A DNA stretch of 23,240 nt from JBKQHQ01 sp052148715. GTDB lineage: Bacteria > Pseudomonadota > Alphaproteobacteria > Rhizobiales > Xanthobacteraceae. Both the position numbers and the translations under genes were made by a program. The notes beneath the pieces were generated by a model. That model searched no databases. It was not told where the DNA came from and saw nothing but the letters and a program-made list of their open reading frames with translations. Positions 1 through 7,294 of this stretch are shown here, piece by piece. Numbering within the stretch: position 1 is the stretch's first letter; each line of letters opens with the position of its first letter. The stretch is from assembly GCA_052148715.1 (NCBI GenBank), contig JBKQHQ010000094.1, positions 1 to 23,240 on the forward strand, read 5' to 3'.

Positions 1-824
1 ACCGGCCGGCCGAGCTTGAATGCGGCCGCCGGGATCACTGCTTCTTCCGGATAGAAGATCGCCTTCGGGCCAAAGCCGCCGCCGACGTCCGGCGCGATCA
101 TCCGGATCGTTTCGATGTTGCGATTGAGAAGATCGGCGAGCATGCCACGGCCGAGATGCGGCGTCTGCGTGCCGGACCATACGGTCAGCACATCAGAAAC
201 CGGATCGTGACTGGCGAGCACCGCGCGCGTCTCCAGAGCCATGCCGCCGCCGCGATGCTGCCAGATCACTTCCTCGAAAACGTGCGCGGCGCTTGCGAAG
301 GCGGCATCGATGTCGCCATAGGCAAGCGGGAAGCGCGCGATGACATTCGAAGAAAGATCGCTGTGCGCGCGCGCGGCGCCGTCTTTGATCGCGGCACGGC
401 AATCGGCCACGGCGTCGAGCACGTCGTAATTGACGATGACGGCCGCCGTGGCGTCCTCGGCGATGTAGCGTGAATCGGCGATCACCGCCGCGATAGGCTG
501 GCCGACGTAATTGACTTCATCGCGCGCCAGCACGGTTTGAGTGCGCGCGACCGCGATCGCGGGATTGGGAGTGAGCATCGGGATCGGTGTGCGGCGCATC
601 GGATCGGGCAGGTCGTCTACGGCAAGGACGGCATGAACGCCAGGCATTACCATCGCCGCCTTGCCATCGATGTCACGAACCACGGCATGGGCATGCGGCG
701 AGCGGACGAAACAGGCGTGCAACAGGCCCGGCAGCTTCACGTCGTCGACGAAGCGCCCGCGACCGGCGAGCAGCGCCGGATCTTCGAGCCGCTTCACGCG
801 CGCGCCGAAATGTTTCGCGCCCAT
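1..824 (-). CDS. Molybdenum hydroxylase large subunit (CoxL/xanthine dehydrogenase family), partial
   Basis: This is the N-terminal 274 codons of a molybdopterin-binding subunit; the reading frame is open to the left edge, so the C-terminus is missing. Family members are usually about 770-800 residues. Visible features are the N-terminal aldehyde oxidase/xanthine dehydrogenase a/b-hammerhead region (GRGRFVDDVKLPG near residues 21-33, RSPHAHA near 41-47) and the GGGFG motif near 248-252, which in this family contacts the molybdopterin cytosine dinucleotide. The active-site loop that separates true CO dehydrogenase from other hydroxylases lies beyond the edge, so the substrate cannot be read. 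The ATG at 824 lies only 3 bp after the stop of the [2Fe-2S] subunit gene, consistent with translational coupling in a medium-small-large operon. Known for the family: hydroxylation of a carbon centre, or CO oxidation, with electrons passed through FeS clusters to FAD. Inferred here: one subunit of a three-part cytoplasmic hydroxylase. Confidence 0.93.
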   Translation of the reverse strand, partial: MGAKHFGARVKRLEDPALLAGRGRFVDDVKLPGLLHACFVRSPHAHAVVRDIDGKAAMVMPGVHAVLAVDDLPDPMRRTPIPMLTPNPAIAVARTQTVLARDEVNYVGQPIAAVIADSRYIAEDATAAVIVNYDVLDAVADCRAAIKDGAARAHSDLSSNVIARFPLAYGDIDAAFASAAHVFEEVIWQHRGGGMALETRAVLASHDPVSDVLTVWSGTQTPHLGRGMLADLLNRNIETIRMIAPDVGGGFGPKAIFYPEEAVIPAAAFKLGRP

Positions 825-827
825 TGC

Positions 828-1316
828 TCAAGCTCCAGAACCGTTGCGCAAGCGTTGCGCGGCGTCGAGCGCGGCCTTGACGATGCCGGCGTAACCGGTG
901 CAGCGGCAAAGGTTGCCGGTCAGCGCCTCGCGCACTTCTTGTTCGGTCGGGTCGGGGTTATCCCGCAACAATTCGGTCAGCGTGATCAACATTCCCGGCG
1001 TGCAGAATCCGCACTGCAGGCCGTGATTATCCATGAACGCCTGCTGCAGCACCGAGAGCCCGACATCCGGCGTGAGGCCCTCGACGGTGGTCACCTCGCA
1101 GCCGCCGGCTTGCACCGCGAACATCAGGCAGGAGCGGGCGGAGCGGCCATCGACCAGCACCGTGCAGGCGCCGCAAACGCCGTGCTCGCACCCTACATGC
1201 GTGCCGGTCAGCCCGAGCGTCTGCCGCAAGAAGTCGGCGAGCAGCAAGCGCGGCTCGACTACCTTCTCATAGGCCACACCGTTGACGGTCACCGTGATGG
1301 TGCGCTGCTTGCTCAT
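828..1316 (-). CDS. Molybdenum hydroxylase [2Fe-2S] small subunit (CoxS family)
   Basis: A 162-residue iron-sulfur subunit of usual family length. The N-terminal plant-ferredoxin-type cluster is visible as CEHGVCGAC (Cys43, Cys48, Cys51) with Cys63, and the second, helical-domain cluster as CGFC (Cys102, Cys105) plus CRC (Cys137, Cys139). All eight expected cysteines are present, so it should carry two [2Fe-2S] clusters relaying electrons from the molybdenum centre to FAD. I chose the ATG at 1316 because it overlaps the stop of the FAD subunit gene as ATGA; an upstream in-frame start at 1343 would add nine residues that do not resemble the family. The large subunit gene begins 3 bp after its stop. 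Family assignment is very secure; the substrate is not determined. Confidence 0.96.
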   Translation of the reverse strand: MSKQRTITVTVNGVAYEKVVEPRLLLADFLRQTLGLTGTHVGCEHGVCGACTVLVDGRSARSCLMFAVQAGGCEVTTVEGLTPDVGLSVLQQAFMDNHGLQCGFCTPGMLITLTELLRDNPDPTEQEVREALTGNLCRCTGYAGIVKAALDAAQRLRNGSGA

Positions 1317-2188
1317 GCGCCCTCCCCGCGCGCCCGCCGCCATGCGGCGGCGACCGCGCGGCGGACCAGCACGCCGACCAGGTGGCGCCGATAGTCGGCG
1401 GAGGCATGCAAGTCGCTGTTGGGCCCGATGCCCACGCGCGCTGCATTCGCCACCGCATCGAGCAGCGCCGGCTCGAGCGCCCGGCCGACCAGCAACGTCT
1501 CGGCCTCGGCGGCGCGGCGCGCCGTCTCACCTGCGCCGATCATGGCGATGCGCGCCTGCGTGATCTCGCCCGCGGTAACGGTCAGCGTCACGGCGGCGGC
1601 CGCCAGCGCGAAATCACCGCCGCGGCGAGCGACTTCCTGAAAACCCCAGCCGGTGCCGGGTGGCAGTTTTGGAAACACGATCTCGGTCACCATCTCGTCG
1701 GCCGCGAGATCAACCGTGAGCGCGCCGAGGAGGAAGTCTTGCGCCGCAACCGTTCGACGGCCCGCCGGCGATGCGACGTCAAGCTCGGCGTCGAGCAGAA
1801 GCGCCATCATCGGCAGCTCGGCCGCCGGGTCGGCATGCGAGAGGCTGCCGCCGATGGTGCCGCGATTGCGGATCGCAAGATGCGCCACGTGAGTCATAGC
1901 GTGGCTGAGCACCGGCAGGTGCCGAGCGGTCAGCGGTGAGGTCTCGAGCTGATGATGGCGCACGAGCGCACCCACCGCGACCGCATTCTCGTGCTCGGTG
2001 ATGCAGTCGAGCCCTGGGATGCGGTTGATGTCGATCAGGATCGAGGGCCGCAGCAGGCGGAAATTGAGCATGGGGACGAGGCTCTGGCCGCCGGCAATAA
2101 TCTTGGCCTCGCCGCCGCCCCCCGCCAGGGCGGCGACGGCGGCATCGACGCTCTGCGCAACCACGTAGTCGAACTGTGCCGGCTTCAT
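1313..2188 (-). CDS. Molybdenum hydroxylase FAD-binding medium subunit (CoxM family)
   Basis: A 291-residue flavoprotein subunit of the molybdopterin dehydrogenase FAD-binding family. The two FAD-contacting glycine-rich stretches are visible: AGGQSLVPMLNFRL at residues 32-45 and TIGGSLSHADPAAELP at 111-126. It would accept electrons from the [2Fe-2S] subunit and pass them to an acceptor such as a quinone or oxygen. It is the first gene of the three-gene hydroxylase operon; its stop overlaps the start of the small subunit gene by 4 bp. The ATG at 2188 is preceded by GAGG with a 7-nt spacer. A strong sigma70-like promoter ends about 90 bp upstream and shares its sequence with the promoter of the binding-protein gene at 6003. 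Confidence 0.95.
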   Translation of the reverse strand: MKPAQFDYVVAQSVDAAVAALAGGGGEAKIIAGGQSLVPMLNFRLLRPSILIDINRIPGLDCITEHENAVAVGALVRHHQLETSPLTARHLPVLSHAMTHVAHLAIRNRGTIGGSLSHADPAAELPMMALLLDAELDVASPAGRRTVAAQDFLLGALTVDLAADEMVTEIVFPKLPPGTGWGFQEVARRGGDFALAAAAVTLTVTAGEITQARIAMIGAGETARRAAEAETLLVGRALEPALLDAVANAARVGIGPNSDLHASADYRRHLVGVLVRRAVAAAWRRARGEGA

Positions 2189-2271
2189 CGATCGTCCTCA
2201 TCAGTGATCAGAAGTCACCGTGGGCCATCCTGACCTGATTACCGACTACTGTCTTTCGTTCCCTGACAAGC

Positions 2272-2307
2272 TTTCATAATTAGACTAACAGTACCCGCCT
2301 GTGTCAA
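2272..2307 (-). promoter_or_regulatory. Promoter and putative operator of the hydroxylase operon
   Basis: Read on the minus strand: TTGACA (2307-2302), a 17-bp spacer, and TCTAAT (2284-2279). The -10 is embedded in TTAGTCTAATTATGAAA (2288-2272), whose first nine bases are an imperfect palindrome (TTAG-T-CTAA). The -35 lies 14 bp after the livM stop, so the hydroxylase genes can be transcribed independently of liv. The same CTTGACAC plus the same 17-bp block at the same spacing occurs on the plus strand at 5902-5938, while the 12 bp between them differ. That pattern suggests a regulator site over the -10, which is inference. Confidence 0.75.
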
Positions 2308-2321
2308 GCGCGCAACCCCGC

Positions 2322-3317
2322 TCAGGCCGGACCGGACGATGCGCCGCGCGCCGTGTCGGCCCGCCTGCGCGCGATGGCCGCGGCGATCTCGCCGACGATG
2401 CCGCGACGGAAGAGAAGCACGCAAGCCATGAAGATCAGCCCGATCACGATCGGAACCTTGGTCGACAGGTCGATCGCGAGCGGCCCGAGATGCACAACGC
2501 CCACGTCGGCGAGCTTGCCCTCAAGCGTGACGACAAGAACCGCACCAATGACCGGGCCGAGCGGCGTGCCGAGGCCGCCGAGCAGGCACATCAGGATGAC
2601 GTTGCCGGACTGGGTCCAATGGACGTCGGAGAGCGACGCAAGCCCAAGCGTCATCGCCTTCATGCCGCCGGCGAGGCCGGCCACGGCCGCGGACATGACG
2701 AAGGCCGAGAGCTTATAGGCGCGCACGTCATAGCCGAGCGAGATGGCCCGCGCCTCGTTGTCGCGGATGGCAAGAAGAACGTGGCCGAACGGCGCTTCCG
2801 TGATCCGCTGCAGCGCCCACGTCGCGGCGAGCGCAAGCGCAAGAACCACAGCGTAAAGCCCGCGGTCGTCCTGCAAATCGATCAAGCCGAAAAGGGCGCC
2901 GCGCGGGATCCGCTGCAACCCGTCCTCCGCCCCGGTGAAGGGCGCCTGGACGCAGAAGAAATAGATCATCTGCGCGAGCGCAAGCGTGATCATGGCGAAG
3001 TAGATGCCCTGCCGGCGGATCGCCATTTCGCCGACGGCGAGACCAAGGATCGCGCCGAGAATGAGGCTCGCCGCAAGAGCAAGCTCCGGCGTAAGACCCC
3101 AGACCTTGGCGGCGTGACCGGCGATGTAGCCGCCCATTCCGAAAAAGGCCGCGTGCCCGATCGACAGCAGGCCGACATAGCCGGTGAAGAAGTTAAGCGC
3201 GACGGCGAACAGCGCGAAGGCGATGCATTTCGCCAGGAACAGCGGATAGAGCCCGGCCAGGGGCGTGACGATGCCGGCGGCCGCGAGAGCGATCAGCATG
3301 AGGGTGGAGCGCCGCAT
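2322..3317 (-). CDS. livM: Branched-chain amino acid-type ABC transporter permease LivM
   Basis: A 331-residue inner-membrane permease of the LivM half of the branched-chain family (substrates in this family include amino acids, urea and aromatic acids). The protein is highly hydrophobic with many membrane segments. The family-typical GYVGLLSIGHAAFFGMGGY sits near the N-terminal third, and the cytoplasmic loop contacting the ATPase contains DNEARAISLGYDVRAYKLSA. The reading frame is open far upstream, but I chose the ATG at 3317 because it overlaps the livH stop (TAATG) and gives the usual length and N-terminus (MRRSTLM). It is the last gene of the liv cluster. The C-terminal tail is arginine-rich (about 20 residues). 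Confidence 0.93.
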   Translation of the reverse strand: MRRSTLMLIALAAAGIVTPLAGLYPLFLAKCIAFALFAVALNFFTGYVGLLSIGHAAFFGMGGYIAGHAAKVWGLTPELALAASLILGAILGLAVGEMAIRRQGIYFAMITLALAQMIYFFCVQAPFTGAEDGLQRIPRGALFGLIDLQDDRGLYAVVLALALAATWALQRITEAPFGHVLLAIRDNEARAISLGYDVRAYKLSAFVMSAAVAGLAGGMKAMTLGLASLSDVHWTQSGNVILMCLLGGLGTPLGPVIGAVLVVTLEGKLADVGVVHLGPLAIDLSTKVPIVIGLIFMACVLLFRRGIVGEIAAAIARRRADTARGASSGPA

Positions 3318-4192
3318 TATGCCTCCCGCCCGAATAATCCGGCCGGCCGCAGCAGCAGGACCAGCGCCATGATGATGAACACGGTGGTCGAGGAAATTTC
3401 CGGGTAGATCACCTTCGACAGCCCCTCGATCACACCGAGCGCGAGGCCGGTCACGATAGCGCCGAAGGTCGAGCCCAGGCCGCCTATGACAACGACCGCG
3501 AAGGCGATGATGAGCAGGTTCGAGCCCATCAGCGGATGCACCTGATAGATCGGCGCGGCAAGCACGCCGGCGAACGCCGCGAGTCCCGCGCCAAGGCCAT
3601 AGGTCAGCGTCACCATCAGCGGAAGGTTGATCCCGAGCGCCTGAACCAGGCGCGGATTCTCGGTACCGGCTCGCAGATAGGAGCCGAGCCGCGTGCGCTC
3701 GATGAGGAACCAGCTGGCAAGACAGACCGCAAGCGACGCAGCAACCACCCACAGGCGATAGAGCGGCACCCGGGTGAAGCCGAAATCGACGAGGCCGCGC
3801 AACTGCGCCGGCGTCGCGTAGGGCAGGCCCGCCGAGCCGCAGATGTCACGAAAAATCCCTTCGAGCGCGAGGGCGAGCCCGAACGTGAACAGCAGCCCAT
3901 AGAGATGGTCGATGCCAGCAAGCCGCCGCAGCAGTAAACGCTCGACCGCCATGGCGAAGCCGCCGACAACGATCGGCACCAGCACCAGCGAGGGCCAATA
4001 GCCGATGCCGAACCAGCGCAACGCCAGATAGACGCCGAAGGCACCCATCATGTAGAGCGCGCCGTGCGCGAAGTTGATGACGTTCAGGAGGCCGAAGATC
4101 ACGGCGAGGCCGAGGCTCAGCATGGCGTAGAAACAGCCGTTCACCAGCCCTATCGTGACCTGGCCGAGCAGAACGGAGACGTCGAAGCTCAT
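3317..4192 (-). CDS. livH: Branched-chain amino acid-type ABC transporter permease LivH
   Basis: A 291-residue membrane permease, the LivH partner of the downstream LivM. Family features visible are NVINFAHGALYMMGAF near the N-terminus, alternating hydrophobic segments throughout, the coupling loop containing RAGTENPRLVQALGIN, and the terminal RPAGLFGREA typical of the family. I chose the ATG at 4192 (protein begins MSFDVSVLL) because it lies 13 bp after the livF stop, behind a GGGG-rich ribosome site, and matches family length; an in-frame start at 4249 would lie inside livF and add 19 unlikely residues. The stop overlaps the livM start. Confidence 0.93.
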   Translation of the reverse strand: MSFDVSVLLGQVTIGLVNGCFYAMLSLGLAVIFGLLNVINFAHGALYMMGAFGVYLALRWFGIGYWPSLVLVPIVVGGFAMAVERLLLRRLAGIDHLYGLLFTFGLALALEGIFRDICGSAGLPYATPAQLRGLVDFGFTRVPLYRLWVVAASLAVCLASWFLIERTRLGSYLRAGTENPRLVQALGINLPLMVTLTYGLGAGLAAFAGVLAAPIYQVHPLMGSNLLIIAFAVVVIGGLGSTFGAIVTGLALGVIEGLSKVIYPEISSTTVFIIMALVLLLRPAGLFGREA

Positions 4193-4205
4193 CGGCGCTG
4201 CCCCG

Positions 4206-4940
4206 TCAGATGCCAAGGTAGCGATCGACCAGAGCCGCGTTGGATGCAAGCTCCCCCGGCGTCAGGCGCAGCACCACCTCGCCACGCTCGACCACCAGCA
4301 GCCGGTCGGCAAGCGGCGCGGCAAAGAACGTGTTCTGCTCCACCAGCATGATCGTGTAGCCGAGCGTTTTCAGCCGCGTCATAAGATCGAACAGGCGATC
4401 GACGATGACCGGGGCAAGACCCTCGGATATCTCGTCGAGCAGCAGGATGCGCGCGCCGGTGCGCAAGATGCGCCCGATCGCCAGCATCTGTTGCTCGCCG
4501 CCGGAGAGCCTCGTGCCTTGCGTCTTACGGCGCTCGGCGAGATTGGGAAGCAGCTCGTAGATCTCCGCGAGCGACATGCCGGCTGGACCGACGCGTGGCG
4601 GCAGCAGCAAATTCTCCTCGCACGAGAGGCTCGCGAAGATGCCGCGCTCCTCCGGACAGTAGCCGATCCCGAGACGCGCGATGGCGTGCGGCGCAAGCCG
4701 GATGGTCTCGACATCGCGTGCGCGAATCGAGCCTGTCCGACGATCGACGAGGCCGACGATGGCCCGCATGGTCGTCGTTCGTCCGCCGCCATTGCGGCCG
4801 AGCAGCGCGACCACCTCCCCCTCGCCGATCGACCAGCTCATGCCGTGGAGAATGTGGGACTCGCCGTACCAGGCATGCAAATCCTCGACCACGAGGATCT
4901 GACGCGCCGCCCCAACCGATGGCGCCTCCTGCACCGTCAC
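4206..4940 (-). CDS. livF: Branched-chain-type ABC transporter ATPase LivF with altered Walker A
   Basis: A 244-residue ABC ATPase of LivF type. It begins with GTG at 4940, overlapping the livG stop as GTGA. Visible motifs are the ABC signature LSGGEQQ (145-151), Walker B ILLLDE (165-170) with the catalytic glutamate, ISEGLAP after it, and VEQN in place of the H-loop histidine, which is usual for LivF. The Walker A loop reads GRNGGGRTT (48-56): the lysine that normally contacts the nucleotide phosphates is arginine 54 (codon CGA, 4781-4779). Everything else looks intact, so this is not a decayed gene. LivG in the same operon has a normal lysine, so the heterodimer would keep at least one canonical Walker A. 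Confidence 0.94.
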   Translation of the reverse strand: MTVQEAPSVGAARQILVVEDLHAWYGESHILHGMSWSIGEGEVVALLGRNGGGRTTTMRAIVGLVDRRTGSIRARDVETIRLAPHAIARLGIGYCPEERGIFASLSCEENLLLPPRVGPAGMSLAEIYELLPNLAERRKTQGTRLSGGEQQMLAIGRILRTGARILLLDEISEGLAPVIVDRLFDLMTRLKTLGYTIMLVEQNTFFAAPLADRLLVVERGEVVLRLTPGELASNAALVDRYLGI

Positions 4941-5812
4941 GGCTGCACGCTCGGCCGCCGCGCCTTCGATCCCAGATAGGCCTCGATGACCTCCGGATTG
5001 CTCGCGACCTCGTCATAGCTGCCCTCGGCGATGATCTCGCCGCGGCGAAGCACGCTGATGCGCTGGGCGATGCGCGCGACCACGCGCATGTTATGCTCGA
5101 CCATCAGGATTGTGCGGCCGACAGCCATGCTGGCGATCAGGTCGGTGACGCGATCGACGTCCTCATGACCTAAGCCCTGGGTCGGCTCATCGAGCAGCAT
5201 CACCTTCGGCTCCGCCGCGAGCGTCGTCGCCAACTCGAGCGCCCGCTTGCGCCCGTAGGCAAGGTCGCCGGCACGTTGGTCCGCGTAGGCGCCCAGATCG
5301 ACCTGCCGCAAGAGATCGTCGATCCTGGTTTGCGGCTCAGCCATACGCGCGCCGCCGCGCCAGAAGAACAGCGGCGAGAGGAAACGCCGCTGCAGCGCGA
5401 TCCGCACATTCTCCCGTACCGACAGATGCGGGAAGACGGCGGAAATCTGAAACGAACGCACCAGCCCGCGACGCGCGAGTGCCGCGGGCCGTTCGTTGGT
5501 GACGTCTACGCCCTCGAAAAAAATGCTTCCGCTGGTGGGGGCGATGAACTTCGTCAGCAGATTGAAGACGGTCGTCTTGCCGGCACCGTTCGGACCGATC
5601 ATCGCATGGATGGTGCCGGCACGAACGTCGAGATCGACGCCGCACACGGCCATGTAGCCGCGAAATTCCTTGGTCAAGCCGCGGGCCTCCAGCACGGCCC
5701 TGTCAGCGGCAAGCCCCTCGTGCGCGCGCGTCAACACGTCGCGTCGCTGCGCATCCGGGACAGGTCCGCTCACGACCGTGTGCAGCGGCGGTCGAAAATG
5801 CCCGCCCGCCAC
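4937..5812 (-). CDS. livG: Branched-chain-type ABC transporter ATPase LivG
   Basis: First gene of the liv operon, an ABC ATPase of LivG type. Walker A GPNGAGKTT is at residues 73-81, a LivG-style signature reads LAYGRKRALELA, Walker B is VMLLDEPTQGL, and the H-loop is VEHNM. As given (GTG at 5812) the protein has 291 residues, about 35-40 more than usual; the extra length lies before VLEARGLTKEF, where family similarity begins at residue 40. In-frame GTG codons at residues 26 and 40 are possible alternative starts and the sequence does not settle this. The gene is divergent from the binding-protein gene at 6003; the 190-bp gap holds the shared operator-like block. Confidence 0.92.
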   Translation of the reverse strand: MAGGHFRPPLHTVVSGPVPDAQRRDVLTRAHEGLAADRAVLEARGLTKEFRGYMAVCGVDLDVRAGTIHAMIGPNGAGKTTVFNLLTKFIAPTSGSIFFEGVDVTNERPAALARRGLVRSFQISAVFPHLSVRENVRIALQRRFLSPLFFWRGGARMAEPQTRIDDLLRQVDLGAYADQRAGDLAYGRKRALELATTLAAEPKVMLLDEPTQGLGHEDVDRVTDLIASMAVGRTILMVEHNMRVVARIAQRISVLRRGEIIAEGSYDEVASNPEVIEAYLGSKARRPSVQP

Positions 5813-5902
5813 GATAAGGACCGCAGGTCCGGCACCGCATTCTCCCTTGGGTGCTTCTTTGGCGTCCGATTGATCGGCACCCGCCTCCCTCTATCCGCAA
5901 GC

Positions 5903-5938
5903 TTGACACCTCGCAACCGAATTAGTCTAATTATGAAA
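5903..5938 (+). promoter_or_regulatory. Promoter and putative operator of the substrate-binding protein gene
   Basis: TTGACA (5903-5908), a 17-bp spacer, and TCTAAT (5926-5931), a near-consensus sigma70-type promoter. The -10 lies inside TTAGTCTAATTATGAAA (5922-5938), identical base for base to the block upstream of the hydroxylase operon at 2288-2272 and at the same distance from the -35. Predicted transcription would begin near 5938, giving a leader of about 65 nt before the ATG at 6003. The semi-palindrome TTAGTCTAA over the -10 is a plausible repressor site. Confidence 0.78.
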
Positions 5939-5947
5939 CCCAGTCAA
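5919..5947 (-). promoter_or_regulatory. Possible divergent promoter for the liv operon
   Basis: On the minus strand TTGACT (5947-5942) matches the -35 consensus in five of six positions and is followed after 17 bp by TAATTC (5924-5919), a poor -10. If real, it would overlap the TTAGTCTAA block, so one regulator bound there could control both the liv operon and the binding-protein gene. The weak -10 makes this tentative. Confidence 0.3.
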
Positions 5948-5989
5948 TATTCGCTCGGCCTCGCAGCCGAATAAGCTGATAACGCTAGC

Positions 5990-5994
5990 GGAGG
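5990..5994 (+). promoter_or_regulatory. Ribosome binding site choosing the start at 6003
   Basis: GGAGG lies 2 nt before an ATG at 5997 and 8 nt before a second in-frame ATG at 6003. The spacing favours the second, which also gives a signal peptide beginning MGRVLSL. Confidence 0.65.
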
Positions 5995-6002
5995 AAATGA
6001 AA

Positions 6003-7226
6003 ATGGGGAGAGTTTTGTCCCTCGCGGTCTCGGTTTCGGCCGCCCTTCTCGTCGGTCACGTCGCCGTCGCGCAGACGGCAAAGATCTCGGACGACATCGT
6101 CAAGATCGGTGTCTTGACCGACATGTCGGGGCAGTTCTCGCACGAGTCCGGCGAGGGTGCGGTAACCGCCGTCAAGATGGCGGTTGAGGATTTTGGCGGC
6201 ACGGTCCTCGGCAAACCGATCGAGGTCGTCGTCGCCGACCATCAGAATCGCAACGAGGTGGCCATCGCCAAGGCGCGGGAATGGTACGATGTCGACAAGG
6301 TCGACATGATCGCGAACCTGATCAATTCGGCAATAGCGCTCGCGGTCACCGATGTCGCCAAGCAGAAGGACCGGATCGCGATCGTGAACGGCTCGGGCTC
6401 CTCGCGCCTCACCGGCGACTCGTGCACACCCAACAGCATCCACTACGCCTACGACACCTATGCGCTCGCGGTCGGCACCGGCAAGGCGCTGATCAAGGAA
6501 AAGCTCGACAGCTGGTATTTTTTGACGGCCGACTACGCGTTCGGCCATGCCTTGGAGGCCGACACCGCGGCGGTAGTGAAGGCCAGCGGCGGCACGGTCG
6601 TCGGATCGGTTCGTTATCCGATCGACACGTCCGACCACTCGGCCTTCCTGCTGCAGGCCCAGGCGTCGAAGGCCAAGGTGGTGGCGATCGCAGGATCGGG
6701 CACGGTCTTCCTCAACGCCGTGAAAGCGGCCAAGGAGTACGGCCTGGCTGACGGCGGCAAGCAGACGCTTGCCGGCCTGTTGGTCTGGATCACCGACGTC
6801 CATGCCTTGGGCCTGGAGACCGCGCAGGGGCTGGTTCTAACCAACGGCTTCTATTGGGACCGGGACGACGAGACCCGCGCATTCGCCAAGCGCTTCTTCG
6901 CCAAGCTGGGGCGGATGCCGCACATGGGGGACGCTGGCGACTATTCCTCGACGATGCACTACCTCAAGGCCATCGCCGCCGCCGGGACCGACGACGCGAA
7001 AACGGTCATGGCCAAGATGCGGGAGATGCCGGTCAACGATTTCTTCGCCAAGGACGGCAGGATCCGCGAGGACGGCCGCTTCGTCCACGACATGTACGTG
7101 TACGAGGTAAAGAAGCCCTCCGAGTCCAAGGGACCGTGGGACTACTACAAGCTCCGCGCCGTGATCCCGGGCAACGAAGCGTTCCGGCCCCTGGCGGAAA
7201 GCAAGTGCCCGCTCGTCAAGAAGTGA
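6003..7226 (+). CDS. ABC transporter periplasmic substrate-binding protein (Peripla_BP_6, LivK-like)
   Basis: A 407-residue type I periplasmic binding protein, the binding partner for the LivFGHM-type transporter encoded divergently. The N-terminus is a clear Sec signal (MGRVLSLAVSVSAALLVGHVAVA, cut into shorter parts: charged start, hydrophobic core, then AVA before QTAK as the cleavage site). The mature protein begins with the family pattern KIGVLTDMSGQF followed by a helix containing AVKMAVEDFGG, then VVVADHQNR, typical of the leucine/amide/aromatic acid binding group. Length is normal. A start 6 bp earlier is possible but sits too close to the Shine-Dalgarno. The ligand cannot be read from sequence; control by the same promoter block as the hydroxylase operon suggests it captures that enzyme's substrate or a precursor, which is inference. 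The gene is convergent with the regulator gene ending at 7282. Confidence 0.93.
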   Translation: MGRVLSLAVSVSAALLVGHVAVAQTAKISDDIVKIGVLTDMSGQFSHESGEGAVTAVKMAVEDFGGTVLGKPIEVVVADHQNRNEVAIAKAREWYDVDKVDMIANLINSAIALAVTDVAKQKDRIAIVNGSGSSRLTGDSCTPNSIHYAYDTYALAVGTGKALIKEKLDSWYFLTADYAFGHALEADTAAVVKASGGTVVGSVRYPIDTSDHSAFLLQAQASKAKVVAIAGSGTVFLNAVKAAKEYGLADGGKQTLAGLLVWITDVHALGLETAQGLVLTNGFYWDRDDETRAFAKRFFAKLGRMPHMGDAGDYSSTMHYLKAIAAAGTDDAKTVMAKMREMPVNDFFAKDGRIREDGRFVHDMYVYEVKKPSESKGPWDYYKLRAVIPGNEAFRPLAESKCPLVKK

Positions 7227-7267
7227 GCCGGCGCCGCCGCGCTCGCCGCTCTATCGCGCCTCACGAA

Positions 7268-7294
7268 GCTTCCGCGAAATTTTATCGCGGGAGC
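7268..7294. terminator. Hairpin between convergent genes, possible bidirectional terminator
   Basis: GCTTCCGCGA (7268-7277) pairs with TCGCGGGAGC (7285-7294) over ten base pairs with one G-U wobble and a 7-nt loop rich in A and T. It lies 41 bp after the binding-protein stop and contains in its loop the TAA stop (7284-7282) of the converging regulator gene. Neither side has a long T tract, so factor-independent termination is uncertain. Confidence 0.45.

Noticed and set aside
537..1394. Plus-strand frame of 285 codons opposite the hydroxylase genes
   Set aside because: Antisense to the large, small and FAD subunit genes, whose cofactor motifs are intact; shadow.
1..2188. Calling the hydroxylase a true CO dehydrogenase
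   Set aside because: The diagnostic active-site loop of the large subunit lies outside the window and the linked ABC transporter argues for a soluble substrate.
2301..3407. Long plus-strand frame of 368 codons opposite livM
   Set aside because: It is antisense to a clear LivM permease, has a composition rich in Arg, Asp, Glu and His, and shows no recognisable domain; a GC-bias shadow.
5985..6803. Minus-strand frame of 272 codons opposite the binding protein
   Set aside because: Antisense to a protein with a clear signal peptide and family motifs; would also occupy the liv promoter region.
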